A DNA stretch of 64,000 nucleotides from Prostheceraeus crozeri (Eukaryota; Platyhelminthes; Polycladida; Euryleptidae): contig CAJQUW010005267.1 in assembly GCA_907163375.1 (NCBI GenBank), forward strand, positions 186,001-250,000, in the 5' to 3' direction. The notes beneath the pieces were generated by a model that searched no databases, was not told the DNA's origin, and was given only the letters and a program-made list of their open reading frames with translations. Shown in pieces: positions 1-10,590 of the stretch. Made by a program: the position numbers and the translations under genes. The number at the start of each line of letters is the position of its first letter. Positions within the stretch are counted from its first letter, which is position 1.

Positions 1-2
1 CC

Positions 3-1481
3 GTAGAAGACTTCAGTGTTTACTTCTCGTCGGTATTTCAGACTTGTGACGCTCCCGCAATTGGAGCATTCTCTGCTCGTAATGAAGTGACGTCACTTTC
101 TCCGTCAGAAGTCACCTCGTATCTTTTAAAGATAAAAAAGAGCAGCTATGGTCCTGATGGCCTCCCATCTTGGATTTTTCGGCGTTTCGCGGTTACTCTC
201 TCTCCAGCAATTGCTGTCTTATTCAACAGGTGTCTCTATGAAGGTGTTTTCCCATCGTGCTTCAAAAGAGCATACATTCGTCCAATCCCTATATGTCCAA
301 ATCCTAAAAGTATCAGTGACTTCAGACCAATCTCCATCTTGCCGTGTCTGTCGAAAGTGTTTGAACGGATTGTTGCGGACAAGCTTGTTCTCCCTCATAC
401 GGGCAGCATTAGTAATGATCAATTTGCTTACGTATCCAGACCCGGCTCAGGAACAACAAGCGCACTGGTCCTTGCTCAACACAGAATCTTGAACTTCTTG
501 GATTCTGAGTCTGGCTGCGTTCGCCTTCTCTCAATAGACTTGGCGAAAGCCTTCGATAAACTACCGCACCAAATCATCTTGAATGCATGCTCTCTTTTTA
601 ATCTACCAGCATCTACTGTGAAGTTGATCTCGAGTTTTTTGTCATTTCGATTTCAATCCGTTCGTGTAGATGGCGAAATCTCCGCGTGGTCAGCAATTCC
701 CAGCGGTGTTGCTCAGGGAAGCGTACTCGGTCCTCTTCTCTTTATCATTGCTATAAATGATTTTCGCCCTGTTTGTTCCAACACATCGGTTATCCGCTAC
801 GCAGACGATGTGTTGATCATGCATTTCATTCGAGGAGCTAACGATGATTTGTTACAGGTAGAATGGCGAAATTTTGTTAAATGGTCAGAATCGATTTATC
901 TGCCTATCAATCAATCTAAATGTCGCGTTATGAACATCATAACTAAGTCAAACTTGACCCCTTTGCCCATATTTTCCTCTCCCGGTAACACAATCGCAGA
1001 AGTCCATATTCTGTCGTTCCTCGGAATTCTGTTATCTGATGACCTCAAGTGGAACAGTCATGTTCATGCCATTGTAAAGAAGGCATCCAAGCGACTTTTT
1101 ATACTCTGTAACCTACGTCGCTCTGGCTGTCCTGTTTACTTAATGTATAGATGCTACGTCGCTTTCATCCGCTCTATTCTTATATATTCTTTTGCCTGCT
1201 TTTGTAATGTTTCTACCTATTTGCTGGAAAAATTAAACTCGGTCGAACGCAGGGCTTTCCGTATAATGGGCTTAAGCTTGGACATTGATAAGTCTCTGGC
1301 AATTGTCGCGAGCAAGTCCTGTTCAAAACTGTTCACTTCAATCACGAAGAACCCCTGCCACCCTTTACGTGAACTTTTCGTCGAACGGCCTTCACTGTTT
1401 ACTAGAAACTCATGCTGCTTCTTCTTTCCTTTTGCTAAAACGAAGCGTTTCGGAAACTCCTTCATTAAATTTTGTAAATAA
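3..1481 (+). CDS. Non-LTR retrotransposon reverse transcriptase, 5' cut by window edge
   Basis: This is the reverse transcriptase of a LINE, which copies element RNA at a nicked chromosomal target. The frame is open to the left edge, so the N-terminal endonuclease part lies outside the window and no start is visible. RT landmarks occur in order: the SDFRPIS block, the LAKAFDKLPH block (motif A), the GVAQGSVLGPLLF block (motif B) and YADDVLIM near base 798 (catalytic motif C), then a LGILLSDDLKWNSH block. The layout is that of jockey/CR1-type elements. The frame is uninterrupted to the stop, so the visible part is not obviously dead. Clade assignment is an inference from general motif style. 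Confidence 0.9.
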   Translation, partial: VEDFSVYFSSVFQTCDAPAIGAFSARNEVTSLSPSEVTSYLLKIKKSSYGPDGLPSWIFRRFAVTLSPAIAVLFNRCLYEGVFPSCFKRAYIRPIPICPNPKSISDFRPISILPCLSKVFERIVADKLVLPHTGSISNDQFAYVSRPGSGTTSALVLAQHRILNFLDSESGCVRLLSIDLAKAFDKLPHQIILNACSLFNLPASTVKLISSFLSFRFQSVRVDGEISAWSAIPSGVAQGSVLGPLLFIIAINDFRPVCSNTSVIRYADDVLIMHFIRGANDDLLQVEWRNFVKWSESIYLPINQSKCRVMNIITKSNLTPLPIFSSPGNTIAEVHILSFLGILLSDDLKWNSHVHAIVKKASKRLFILCNLRRSGCPVYLMYRCYVAFIRSILIYSFACFCNVSTYLLEKLNSVERRAFRIMGLSLDIDKSLAIVASKSCSKLFTSITKNPCHPLRELFVERPSLFTRNSCCFFFPFAKTKRFGNSFIKFCK

Positions 1482-1610
1482 CGTTTTCTTTCTACCTTCT
1501 GTTAACCCAAATTCCCTTTTATATCTGTGCTGTAATGACTGTTTGTTATGTGCTCACCGATTTGTACCCACATTGTGAGACAATAAAGACTTTTTATTAT
1601 TATAAACAGT
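1482..1610 (+). other. LINE 3' untranslated tail
   Basis: Short 3' tail after the RT stop, with an AATAAA at 1582..1587 followed by a run of ATT units, a common non-LTR 3' end. A similar AATAAA plus ATT tail closes the LINE fragment at 35585..35871. Confidence 0.6.
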
Positions 1611-2369
1611 ACATTATGTCTATCAAGCCCCCTCTTCGTTAGCGTCCATTTTCTCAGATGAGTTTTTGGAAAGGACGAGAGTTCCAGAACTTCCTCTTCT
1701 TACCTTATATAGGATTCAAATGGGATAATGACTGCTTCAGAAAATTATGTTGCTTTGTTTTGGGGGTTAGATTGTCGGTTAGTAAATCTGCGCGATAAAG
1801 GAGATAAGACTTCGGTCAGAGAGTTCAGCGGTGAAGCTGAGTGGCAGAACGGTGGCAATGTGAATCGGCCTTTACGGTTGATTATGCATTGCATGCAAAT
1901 ATGCAGTTAATATGTTTCACTTTATTCATGATTGGATTTTACAAGGAATAAGATGAAACTTAATCAATTCGCCATTATGGATTAACTTAAAAGACAACTG
2001 CCGTCGCATGCAATCTTGTAATGACCAGATCTACTTCGAATAAATAAAAAGATTCTGATCAACGGTACTTTTTATGTTGAATCCTGTACCGAATTCGGAG
2101 TAGGTAGAAGAATTGATTCAGGAATCGCGAAACATAATTGATGAAAATCTGCTTCGAAACTAGCCATTGCATTTTGTAGGATACGGCTGTCGTTTCACAT
2201 GCTGTCAATGTGTAGTGTACATTGTGACCTTGTTGAATGACATCTCGTCTCACTACAAGTGAATTCTGTGAATGTGATAGAAGGAATAGGACAAAAGGCT
2301 GCGGATGATGCAAAGAGATGACGTTCATCTGAATTCTTCAACCGCAATGTGTTCGAGCTGCTTGTATGA
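1611..2369. other. Unassigned AT-rich spacer
   Basis: Only short unsupported reading frames occur on both strands; no repeat or gene is recognised. Confidence 0.5.
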
Positions 2370-2590
2370 TTAACACTAGAAAGACCGTTGGGTCAATTGA
2401 CCCAGAAATGATAATATTTGAATCCGTACACCTCTAAAAATTTGCAGTAGTTGACTTATCTCCCTCGACTTTTCCTAAAACTGTAATGTGTTGAATATAA
2501 GCATAAAATAAATTTCACGGATTTGTTAGTTTCGATTTCTATTACCAATTATGCATGAAAGACCGTTGGGTCAATTGACCCACTTCATTC

Positions 2591-2910
2591 CTACACTCTA
2601 ACGAAGCCATGCCTGGGCGTTCATTCACTGGTCGTGCATGCGCTTTTTGTTACAGTCAATGAACAATGCGCCTACACTCTAACGAAGCCACGCCTGGGCG
2701 TTCATTCACTGGTCGTGCACGCGCTTTTTGTTACAGTCAATGAACAATGCGCCTACACTCTAACGAAGCCACGCCTGGGCGTTCATTCACTGGTCGTGCA
2801 CGCGCTTTTTGTTACAGTCAATGAACAATGCGCCTACACTCTAACGAAGCCACGCCTGGGCGTTCATTCACTGGTCGTGCACGCGCTTTTTGTTACAGTC
2901 AATGAACAAT
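2591..2910 (+). repeat. 81-bp minisatellite, four copies, inside the piggyBac 5' region
   Basis: Four head-to-tail units start at 2591, 2672, 2753 and 2834. Copies 2 to 4 look identical; copy 1 differs at a few bases. Because 81 is a multiple of three the array is open in one + frame and would encode a 27-residue repeat, which I regard as incidental. It sits between the left terminus and the transposase start, where piggyBac elements keep promoter and subterminal sequences. Confidence 0.9.
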
Positions 2911-3041
2911 GGGTCAGCACTCCATACTTTCTTGCTCTATGATATTGAAGGTGACATTATTGATTGGCTATTTTCGTGAACGGAGTGTGGAGTAGCGTTC
3001 ACTGCTATCGGAGGAAGTGTCAATGTTCATTTTCTGTCAGG

Positions 3042-4727
3042 ATGGCTGCACGATCACGGCGCACGGCAGCTGAAATCGCGCAACTGCTTATAGCTAATGT
3101 GGATTCCGACGAGAGTGGAAGTGACGATGAAACTGAAAATGGACTTGCCTACGATCCATCTCCTGCAGTGAGCGATGAAGAGGAAAGTACTGACGAAAGT
3201 GAAGACCCTATTGAAAGAGAAAGCGTCAGAAGAAGTGCTGAAGCGAGAGAAATGCAGTTTACATCCTCTGATGGAACTCATTGGACTCGGGTGGATATTG
3301 GAAGCGTCACTGACAGAGGAAGAGCACCGGCACGAAACATTATACGACAAAGACCTGGTGCAACTCGTTTCATTTTGAACAGAGTTGATAACGAAGAAGA
3401 TATTTTTATCGAACTTCTTGGTCATGACAGCATTCTTCGAATCCTTGACTTCACTAGAGCTGAAGCAAACCGACAAGGAAATCATGAGTTTGAAATTTCT
3501 GAAAACGATTTGTTCGCCTTCTTCGGACTGTGCATAATTAGAGGCGTTCTACAAGGGAAGAACGAGCCGCTATCATCATTCTGGAGTCAAGAATTTGGAA
3601 TAAATGTGTTCAAGGAGACAATGAGCAGAAATCGATTCAAGGACATAAAACGCTATATACGCTTTGATGATAAAACAACCAGGTCAGAAAGAAGAGAAGC
3701 CAACAAGTTTGCAGCAATTCAAGAGCTATGGGAATCAGCAATGAAAAGGTGCGGTGATGCTTTTTTTCCTGGACAACACACAACTGTCGATGAACAGCTA
3801 TTCCCCTGCAAGTGTCGGTGCCCTTTCTTGCAATATATTAGCGCAAAACCCGATAAGTTTGGAATCAAATTTTGGTTCATTTGCGATGTTGATAGCAAGT
3901 ATGTTTTGAACGCGGTTCCTTACACAGGGAAGGATGAACAACGTGATCCACGCGTTTCTGTTCCTGAATCAGTTGTCATGAACTTGACCAAGGCTTACAC
4001 CAACAGTGGCATTTCAGTGACGACTGATAACTTTTTCACCTCCAGCTCCTTGGCCAAAAATCTTTCTCAGAGGAACATAACTCTGTTGGGAACGATTCGA
4101 CAAAATAGACGTGAAATTCCAAGGGAAGTTGCACAGTGCCTTGCTTCAAAGCATATTCCGGTTCACTCATCTGCATTCTTCAAGTCTGAAAACCAAATGC
4201 TTGCGGCTTACAAAGTCAAAACAACCAAAACTGTGCTGGTTTTATCAACTGAGCACAGATCCGCGAAAGTCGATGAGAACCATCCAAAGAAAAAACCGGA
4301 AATTATCACGAAATACAACAACACGAAATACGGCGTTGACATTTCCGACCAAATGTTGAGGTTGTATTCTACAAAGTGCGCATCAAGGCGATGGCCGCTT
4401 GCGGTTTTCTTCAACCTTTTGGACATCTTATGCCTCAATTCGTGGATCTTGGCGAAGGAAATGAACATGAGAAGTGCAAGAACACGCAGAGAATTTTTGT
4501 TACACATCGGAAAGTTGTTCTGCAGCAAGGCACCGTCCCGAAAGCGTCCACCTCATTTCAATATTTCTACACTTCGTTCTCAAGCCCTGCAGAGCGGATC
4601 ATCTGAAGAACGGACGAGATGTCAAACGTGCAAGTCCAATAAGACAAAGGTAACATGCTGCTCCTGTCACAAGTTTGTTTGTGGCAAGTGTTCCTCTCCC
4701 CTGTGCAATTCGTGCAGTTCCTCTTAG
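3042..4727 (+). CDS. piggyBac transposase (DDE_Tnp_1_7), intact
   Basis: This protein of about 561 aa would excise and reinsert the element at TTAA. I chose the ATG at 3042 (MAARSRR) rather than the in-frame codon at 2964, because the sequence between lacks conserved residues and the chosen start leads into the usual acidic N-terminal region rich in D, E and S. The three catalytic aspartates are visible: D250 in TVDEQLF, D329 in TTDNFF and D433 in GVDISDQM. A Cys-rich C-terminal domain (CxxC repeats from about residue 528) matches the zinc-binding tail that recognises the termini. No frameshift or stop interrupts it. Confidence 0.92.
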   Translation: MAARSRRTAAEIAQLLIANVDSDESGSDDETENGLAYDPSPAVSDEEESTDESEDPIERESVRRSAEAREMQFTSSDGTHWTRVDIGSVTDRGRAPARNIIRQRPGATRFILNRVDNEEDIFIELLGHDSILRILDFTRAEANRQGNHEFEISENDLFAFFGLCIIRGVLQGKNEPLSSFWSQEFGINVFKETMSRNRFKDIKRYIRFDDKTTRSERREANKFAAIQELWESAMKRCGDAFFPGQHTTVDEQLFPCKCRCPFLQYISAKPDKFGIKFWFICDVDSKYVLNAVPYTGKDEQRDPRVSVPESVVMNLTKAYTNSGISVTTDNFFTSSSLAKNLSQRNITLLGTIRQNRREIPREVAQCLASKHIPVHSSAFFKSENQMLAAYKVKTTKTVLVLSTEHRSAKVDENHPKKKPEIITKYNNTKYGVDISDQMLRLYSTKCASRRWPLAVFFNLLDILCLNSWILAKEMNMRSARTRREFLLHIGKLFCSKAPSRKRPPHFNISTLRSQALQSGSSEERTRCQTCKSNKTKVTCCSCHKFVCGKCSSPLCNSCSSS

Positions 4728-4888
4728 ACAGTCAGATGAGAGAGAATTCTTATCTCAACACTTTCAGCTTTTGTTATTACATATTTCAATAAAAATTGTT
4801 CACCGACATTATGTATTTTTTTTTGTTGTGGGTCAATTGACCCAACGGTCCTTAATGGTTAAAAAATTTTTGGTCTTTCTAGTGTTAA

Positions 4889-5383
4889 GTACTCAAGTGA
4901 ATACAGTGTGAGCTCCGTTTAATTCCCTGATACGAGTGTGGCCGGTGAATCAAGGAGATTCATGGACTTGATAATTTCCGTTCTCATTTATGTTTATCAG
5001 GAAGCTCCAGCAGACCCCTTTTTGTTATATGACATACTGCTTTTCTTTATCAACTCACAAATTCCTCTGATGAAAAGGTTGCTGATGTTTAGCTTCGGGT
5101 GGCCTTTTTTACAATAGGACCTTACGTTACACGCCTGAAATTACAAAATTTATTCATTGTATTGTCCCCTAGTTGTATTTAGATCCTCTAGTGAAAATAC
5201 TAAGGGAAGCAGAGTTAAGATTTTTACTTGTCGGACGCAGTAATTAGCACTTGACCATGAAATATCGAAATTCAATTTTCAATTTACTCTAGGTTATTGT
5301 TTGCATCGGAACAGCTTGTAGTATGTAGCATTACATAATGTATACATCAGTTTAATAGAATAATATTTTAATTGTTATTTCAG
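4889..5383. other. Spacer without recognised feature
   Basis: No supported gene or repeat. The last bases (a T-rich tract ending in CAG at 5381..5383) resemble a 3' splice site for the possible exon that follows. Confidence 0.4.
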
Positions 5384-5607
5384 ATGTCGAAGCGAGAAAG
5401 GTTGATCACATCACAAGGTTTATGAATGAAGAAGTACGCAAACCTGATTTCTTCTTGGTCTGCCTGACGAGCACTAACTGTTATCTACCTCCAATGGCGT
5501 CTAATCACACATCACTGGCGCATTATTCAGACAAAGATATAATTTTTTGTAAATTTCCTAAATGGCATAATGCTTACACGTCTGTATCTGCCAATCATCT
5601 AATATGA
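5384..5607 (+). other. Possible exon of an unrecognised gene
   Basis: A 3' splice-site-like tract precedes an open frame containing VDHITRFMNEEVRKPDFF. The frame closes at 5607 unless a donor is used earlier. I do not recognise the protein. It could be paired with the better candidate exon at 6444..6638. Purely an inference from splice-like context. Confidence 0.2.
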
Positions 5608-6443
5608 TCGTCAGGTATCCATTAGACAACGAAATTTATTAATATTACTGTACGAGTAGATGCTGATCTTGTTTTCTAATATTTTCTTATAAGCAAAAAT
5701 TAACCGATTTTCATTTTCGATTAATGCAATAATGCGATTCTTTGTGGTACGACTAGCTTCCCCTAGACTTGCGTACGTTGCATCTAACTCGTCACTAAAA
5801 ATTTAGGTACACTATCCAATTTCAATTTTCGTTTTTAATATATCACGCAACTATTTGTGCAGTGGTTGATCGTTTCACCACAACCCAGGAAACTTGCCGG
5901 ACAAATTATTTGTTTATTAAAATCAGATTTCAATATTTTTCATGGTTTGACGGCTTTTTCAAGATTTTTGTCTACACTTACATGAATAGGTCAAGTTGCT
6001 TAATTTCAAAATATTTGCAATGAGTCAGCCTGAGCGTATGCTCGGAGCAAAATCAAGAGTATGGGAAGAATCATGGCTATAGTTTGGATGCATACCATTG
6101 CGACAAGACGTTTAGTTAGAAAAATCACACGAGATTTACAACACCACACAGCCTACCAATTTAGTAAATAGAATGTTGCATTTTCGGATTTCAAGAGTTA
6201 TTATATTAGCTTGACACGGAAGATATGGTCTGGATGCATCATATTCTTTCACAATTAATTTTTTAGTGTTGGAAGTAATGACAAAGATTGAATACTTAAT
6301 TTTCTTACATTTTACTTAATTTTCGCATACAAGTTTAAATTTTAGACCCCGTTATGTTCATTGATGGTCACATCTTACATGTAGTTAATTTGTTGTACAC
6401 TATTTATTTTCTGAGATGGAAGCATATCTACTCTGTCTTGCAG
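5608..6443. other. AT-rich spacer, possibly intronic
   Basis: No supported gene; would be an intron if the two flanking candidate exons belong together. Confidence 0.25.
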
Positions 6444-6638
6444 GGCGATGCAATTTCACTTAATGGTAATCAACCTGCCAGGATATTACGAAGAGGTCCA
6501 TACAATCGTATAAGGAAATACCAAGAGTATATTGAGACATTAGTCAACGAACATGAAAATAATGTGATAGACTCGGATGATCTGCTTGTGTATTCATCAG
6601 ATGAGGAATGGTCTTTTGAAAATAAAGCAAGCAATTGA
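6444..6638 (+). other. Possible terminal exon of an unrecognised gene
   Basis: After a good 3' splice-site-like sequence (T-rich, TCTTGCAG) the frame runs 64 codons to TGA. It encodes a basic block (RRGPYNRIRKYQEYIE) then an acidic tail (DSDDLLVYSSDEEW). Basic-then-acidic composition suggests real coding, but I cannot name the family. The host gene, or an intron-containing transposase, are both possible. Confidence 0.3.
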
Positions 6639-7129
6639 AAAAAGTGCCACGTATATCACGCGATTCAAATTTCTCTTTTTTTTAACTGCTGTTACAACTC
6701 ATATTACAAGTAAGATCAGTCGAGAAAATATGAAGTATTCTTCTCTCCGCTCTCAAGATAGCATCAAAACCAATGATACCTGTAGACTGGGTGCCACTTC
6801 TCCAACTTCGAGTGAAATTCCGGCTGTATTAAGCTCTGCGTTTCCGTCGACGGCAGCTGCAGGTCGCAGCATACGGGCTTCGAGTGTGATCTCTCCTACA
6901 TCTGGTAAAACCTATTCATCTGCGGATGCGGCAAGAAATCGCTCACCGAGACGGATGCATACAAATGTGAAACGAATAGACTTTTGAAAATAACTGTAAA
7001 TCATAACAACAGGATAATAGATCTTCTTTCTTCTGTTGTAGACGATTCAAGAATACCATCATCATCAGTTACCTCATAAGCATACAGTGGGTATTCAGAC
7101 CATTTCTCAATCGACGATGTGTCATCGGC
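6639..7129. other. Unassigned region with a Ser-rich frame
   Basis: A + frame across 6577..6987 gives a Ser/Thr-rich peptide without recognisable domains; I do not support it as a gene. Confidence 0.3.
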
Positions 7130-7471
7130 TAAAGCCTGATTTATACTTCGGAAACAGATAGCGACACAAGACACGAACTTGCATCGCGATACAAATTCGC
7201 TTCTGATTCTGTATCGCGATACAGGTTCGCATCTTGCGTCCTGACTTGCATCTCAAACTTGGGATACAGATTTGCGTCGAGCAACAGTATCGTATCCTGT
7301 TTCCGTAATAAAACTGTGTTTGATTTTGGGGATGCATGTTTTCAGACACAAGCAGATGATTGAATGAAAAAACACGCACGCACATCAGCCAGTCTCTCGA
7401 ACGCACAACAAAGACAAGGGATCGTCACAGCCCACACAGTATCAGCAAATCTTTCATTCCTACTAGTGAAA

Positions 7472-8289
7472 ATGTCATCGTCTACATCTACTGAAGTAAT
7501 GTCGCCGCCGCCATCTTCTGTTTCGACAACTGACTACGATGTGATAAAATTAATCGATTCAGTGAAGATCTTTCGTTTTCTTTACGACACTTCAATGCGC
7601 GACCATAGTGATCGGCTTGGTTGACTTTGACTCGATGGAAAGCATTACGCGGCAGTTTTCTTCGACTTGCCAAAACCATTCATCCCAGCGGCGTTGACGC
7701 AAGGTTTCAGCGGCGTAAGTGTGAAGCTTGGGAATATTGGACGGCCATGGAATGGCTTTCGGACTACATAGACATTGCAGGGTCGACAAGGTCGAGTAAC
7801 TCGAGTTCTGCAGCTGAAGAACGAGCTTCATCACTTGAATCTCGAGGAAATCTTGATGACACCGTCGCTAATGATCCCGTCCTCGAAGAAGATAAAGAAA
7901 ATGATGACTTCGCAGTGGATAGCGACTCACAGACTCCGACTGACACTCCATCCAGCCGACAGTCTCGAATTGAGGAACTTCAACTGTCATTAAAGAAGCG
8001 GAAGCTGAGTGGTGATCCAATTGGAACGGCGATCCTCACGCATCTTCAACAGCGACAAGAACGTCGAGTGACCGAGGAAGAGGCATTTGGTGAATATGTC
8101 TCTACGTCATTGAGTAACCTAAATGACGTGAATCAGAGAGAGATTGCCAAATTCAAAATCCAAAAGATCCTTTTTCAGGCTAAGTTCGGATACCTTACGA
8201 ATCCCTACGTCATGCAAGATGCTATGGTTGCTGCAACACAGGCCCTCAGTAGTGTCGCAGTAGATTCGGTGCTACCAGACAGTTTCTGA
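7472..8289 (+). pseudogene. Harbinger MADF-BESS DNA-binding protein, broken
   Basis: The accessory protein of Harbinger elements binds DNA and helps transposase reach the nucleus and termini. The N-terminal half of a MADF (Myb/SANT-like) domain is seen as LIDSVKIFRFLYDTS, and the second half as TRWKALRGSFLRL followed by WEYWTAMEWL. Between them the frame shifts near 7620 and the middle helix of the domain seems missing, so a small deletion rather than a single-base change is likely. The C-terminal part is a BESS-like motif (YVSTSLSNLNDVNQREIAKF) after an acidic Ser-rich linker. Start taken at the ATG of MSSSTST. Confidence 0.75.
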
Positions 8290-8524
8290 CATTGTGTAAG
8301 AATAGTTCGAAAGCCATCTGTTTCGTTTTGTAGTACATGGAATTTTGTAATACGTTATGTGCGTTTTTCATTCTTTTAAGAATTTGAAATTGTCTTTCCT
8401 TTATTTCTTTTTGCAAATAAATAAATTAATTGTATCTGAGTTTACATATGTAAATACTGTACAAGTGGTATATTTAGATAAAAGGTTACCGATTTGAAAC
8501 ATGTTTTATTTAATAATACATGCA

Positions 8525-9812
8525 TTACTGGTGCATGCGCAGTAATCGACCATTGGCAGTGGATTCATCCTGCCAAGACAGTCTTCCAACATTGCTAACA
8601 AAAAACTTCTTAAGTTCTTCACGGTTATCAGCAGCTGTTCTAGAGCGAGCGTTCTGACGACTCCCTGAGATGCTGTTCAAACTTCTTCCAACTTGGCGCC
8701 AGTCACCAGGGATAACATTACCTTTTCGGTCAAAGGAATCGGTAAAATTTATCGGACAGTACATACGATCATGGTTGGCTATTTTACAGTAGTTATGAAG
8801 AACCACACATGCTTGCACAACTTTACCTGCTGTGCTAACTTTGACATTCAAACAATTTTGCAGGATTTGCCAGCGTGCAACCAAAACACCAAACGCATTT
8901 TCAATGCAGCGACGTGCCCGGACGGTAGCAAAAAATTGCTTGGTCGTCGTCAAACATCATCGTGCGTCCAGGATAAGGACGCCACAGATCATTCCGAAGG
9001 GGAAATGCTTCATCACCCACCAACCCATACGGTAGAACAATTTCTGTGCCAGGTTGAGGTGCTGGAGAAGGGAAATTCAGCTCACCTGATAATAACCGTT
9101 TACCGTAAGTACTGGTTTTCAAAACTCCTCCATCACTCGCACGCCCAGGTGCATCTATGTTAACTGCAGTGAAGCAAAGATCAGCATCTGCTACTCCGAG
9201 CAATACAATGGACGTGCATCCTTTATAATTGAAATAATTCGAACCGCTGTTCGATGGCTTTTTGATGGTCACGTGCTTGCCATCGATCGCACCCACGCAA
9301 TTAGGAAATTGCCATTTATGCCAAAAGTCTTGAGCAATCTGCATGTAGTCATAAGAAGTTAAGTCAGGGAGAACTCGATTTTTCAAAACAATCCACAAAG
9401 CATCACAAGTCTCAAGAACAATTTTGTGCACAGTTGTCTGTACAACGCGAAAATCACGAGCAATAGTGGCTTGTGGGGCACCGCTAGCAAGATAATGTAT
9501 AGCCATAAGAAGACGCTCTTCGGTGGAAATTGGACAAGTACATGTCAATAGTTTCTGCAAATGAGGATCGCAATGTTTCACCAAAAAGTCAAACATAGGT
9601 TTATCCATGCGAGTAAATTTAAAAAATTTCTCTCCATCGATGTCATGTGGAAGATAATCTTTGTATAGTCAATGATAATGTCCGTAGTTAATTCGTAATG
9701 TATTCACAGGATGGACAGCACAACGTCGCCTCGTTCTTTTTCGCTGTTGCAGATATCGAAGTGTAAGTAAATCCAACAAATCGTCATTTTCTGTCTGATA
9801 TTTTGACATCAT
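8525..9812 (-). pseudogene. Harbinger transposase (DDE_4), broken by a stop and a frameshift
   Basis: The reading frame starts with MM at 9812 and runs into an in-frame TGA at 9671..9669 (codon 48), beyond which the family-typical sequence continues (YKDYLPHDIDGEKFF). DDE residues are recognisable in GAIDGKHV, GDEAFPL and IENAFGVL. A second lesion, a one-frame shift near 8920, splits the protein between the RPYPGR block and the ARRCIENAFG block. An HTH-like region precedes the catalytic core. Both lesions make the protein non-functional unless suppressed. Confidence 0.82.
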
Positions 9813-9996
9813 GAAGCGTCGTTGTCACTCATCTGGCTGATCAGGCAGGCTATACGAAGTATAAATGTGATTTCGGGGAGCAATTTTGTATCGTGACACA
9901 AACTTGTATATGTTTCCTATGTGATAAGATGCAAATTTGCATCGAGATGCAAAAATCCTGCCTGTATCGCGACACAGAAGTATAAATCAGGCTTAA

Positions 9997-10326
9997 GGCT
10001 TAAGCTTTTCCAAGCGTTTCCGAGCAAATATAAAGTAATCATTGCAGCAGTGGTGGACGGCCACACTGCCAGCAAAGCAAAACAGAGGAAAGCGTCTGAA
10101 AGCTTCTGGGCATTACGTTCGCTCGCGCTGCTGCTTCTGTTATTGTTAATAATCAGCCAATGATAATGATAGAACAGTTTCAGTCTCATCATCCAATTTA
10201 TCTTGCACAGCTCAATCCCTTCATACAGCCTCAATAATGAAGGTGAGTACTGAGAAGCCCCATCCGCGCACATGATTCATTTTAACATTTCTTGTTTTTT
10301 CCTCAGATTTCAACCGAAGAATTTAT
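9997..10326 (+). other. Host flank left of the Polinton, with splice-like signals
   Basis: Contains ATGAAG followed by GTGAGT near 10240 (donor-like) and a T-rich tract ending CCTCAG near 10306 (acceptor-like). The sequence after this acceptor reads in frame across the Polinton insertion site when the element is ignored (see findings). No family is assigned. Confidence 0.35.
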
Positions 10327-10332
10327 TGCGCA
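10327..10332 (+). repeat. Polinton target-site duplication, left copy
   Basis: TGCGCA immediately outside the 5'-AG terminus; the identical 6 bp follows the right terminus. Six-base duplications are the Polinton standard. The word is itself palindromic, so assignment to TIR or duplication is formally ambiguous. Confidence 0.85.
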
Positions 10333-10584
10333 AGTAGCCAATTCTAGCCCCTTTTTCCAGCATTGCACTTAAGTACATGCCCTGCTCTTTTATCGGAGCA
10401 CACGCCCACGCATCAGTAGCGAAGAAGACAGGAAACAGAGCACACGCCCACGCATCAGAGCACGCATCGGCGCACTTGGGGGTTGAGCACGGAGCACCAA
10501 TCGGAGCACGCGGCGCCGAGCACGTGTGATGAGTCACCGCACGGTATATAAGGAAAGGCGCTGTCAGAGAAATTCATTCTCATT
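10333..10584 (+). repeat. Polinton left terminal inverted repeat
   Basis: About 252 bp matching the complement of 35041..35373. Inside are two copies of a GAGCACACGCCCACGCATC unit, further GAGCAC words, an E-box CACGTG (10521..10526), a TGAGTCA AP-1-like word (10530..10536) and a TATA box. The repeat ends a few bases before the polymerase start codon, so it doubles as the polymerase promoter. Confidence 0.93.
10492..10551 (+). promoter_or_regulatory. TIR promoter for the DNA polymerase gene (early class)
   Basis: A CCAAT box enclosed by two GAGCAC words (10492..10509) is followed by CACGTG, TGAGTCA and TATATAAGG beginning 10544, about 40 nt before the ATG at 10591. The same arrangement in inverse orientation lies before the gene at the other end. 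Confidence 0.7.
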
Positions 10585-10590
10585 CTAACC

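Larger units (their letters stand above)
2374..4884 (+). mobile_element. piggyBac element, apparently complete
   Basis: The element is bounded by TTAA at 2370..2373 and 4885..4888, the hallmark piggyBac target duplication. Termini are perfect 13-bp inverted repeats, CACTAGAAAGACC at the left and its complement at the right. A palindrome GGGTCAATTGACCC lies just inside both ends and recurs near 2570. The single gene (3042..4727) is intact, has all three catalytic aspartates and is followed by AATAAA near 4787. Termini, target site and an undamaged transposase together suggest a recently active autonomous copy. Confidence 0.93.
7133..9993. mobile_element. PIF/Harbinger element, decayed
   Basis: Termini are inverted repeats reading AGCCTGATTTATACTTC from the outside, flanked by the 3-bp duplication TAA at 7130..7132 and 9994..9996, as expected for PIF/Harbinger. 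Both subterminal regions carry repeats built on TATCGCGATACA-like palindromes. Two divergent-family genes are present: a MADF-BESS DNA-binding protein on + and a DDE transposase on -, the standard two-gene Harbinger layout in convergent orientation. Both genes are broken, so the 2,861-bp copy is not autonomous. Confidence 0.9.

Noticed and set aside
2634..2942. 102-codon + frame with 27-residue repeats
   Set aside because: Open because the DNA repeat unit is 81 bp; no conserved protein features and it lies in a piggyBac non-coding region.
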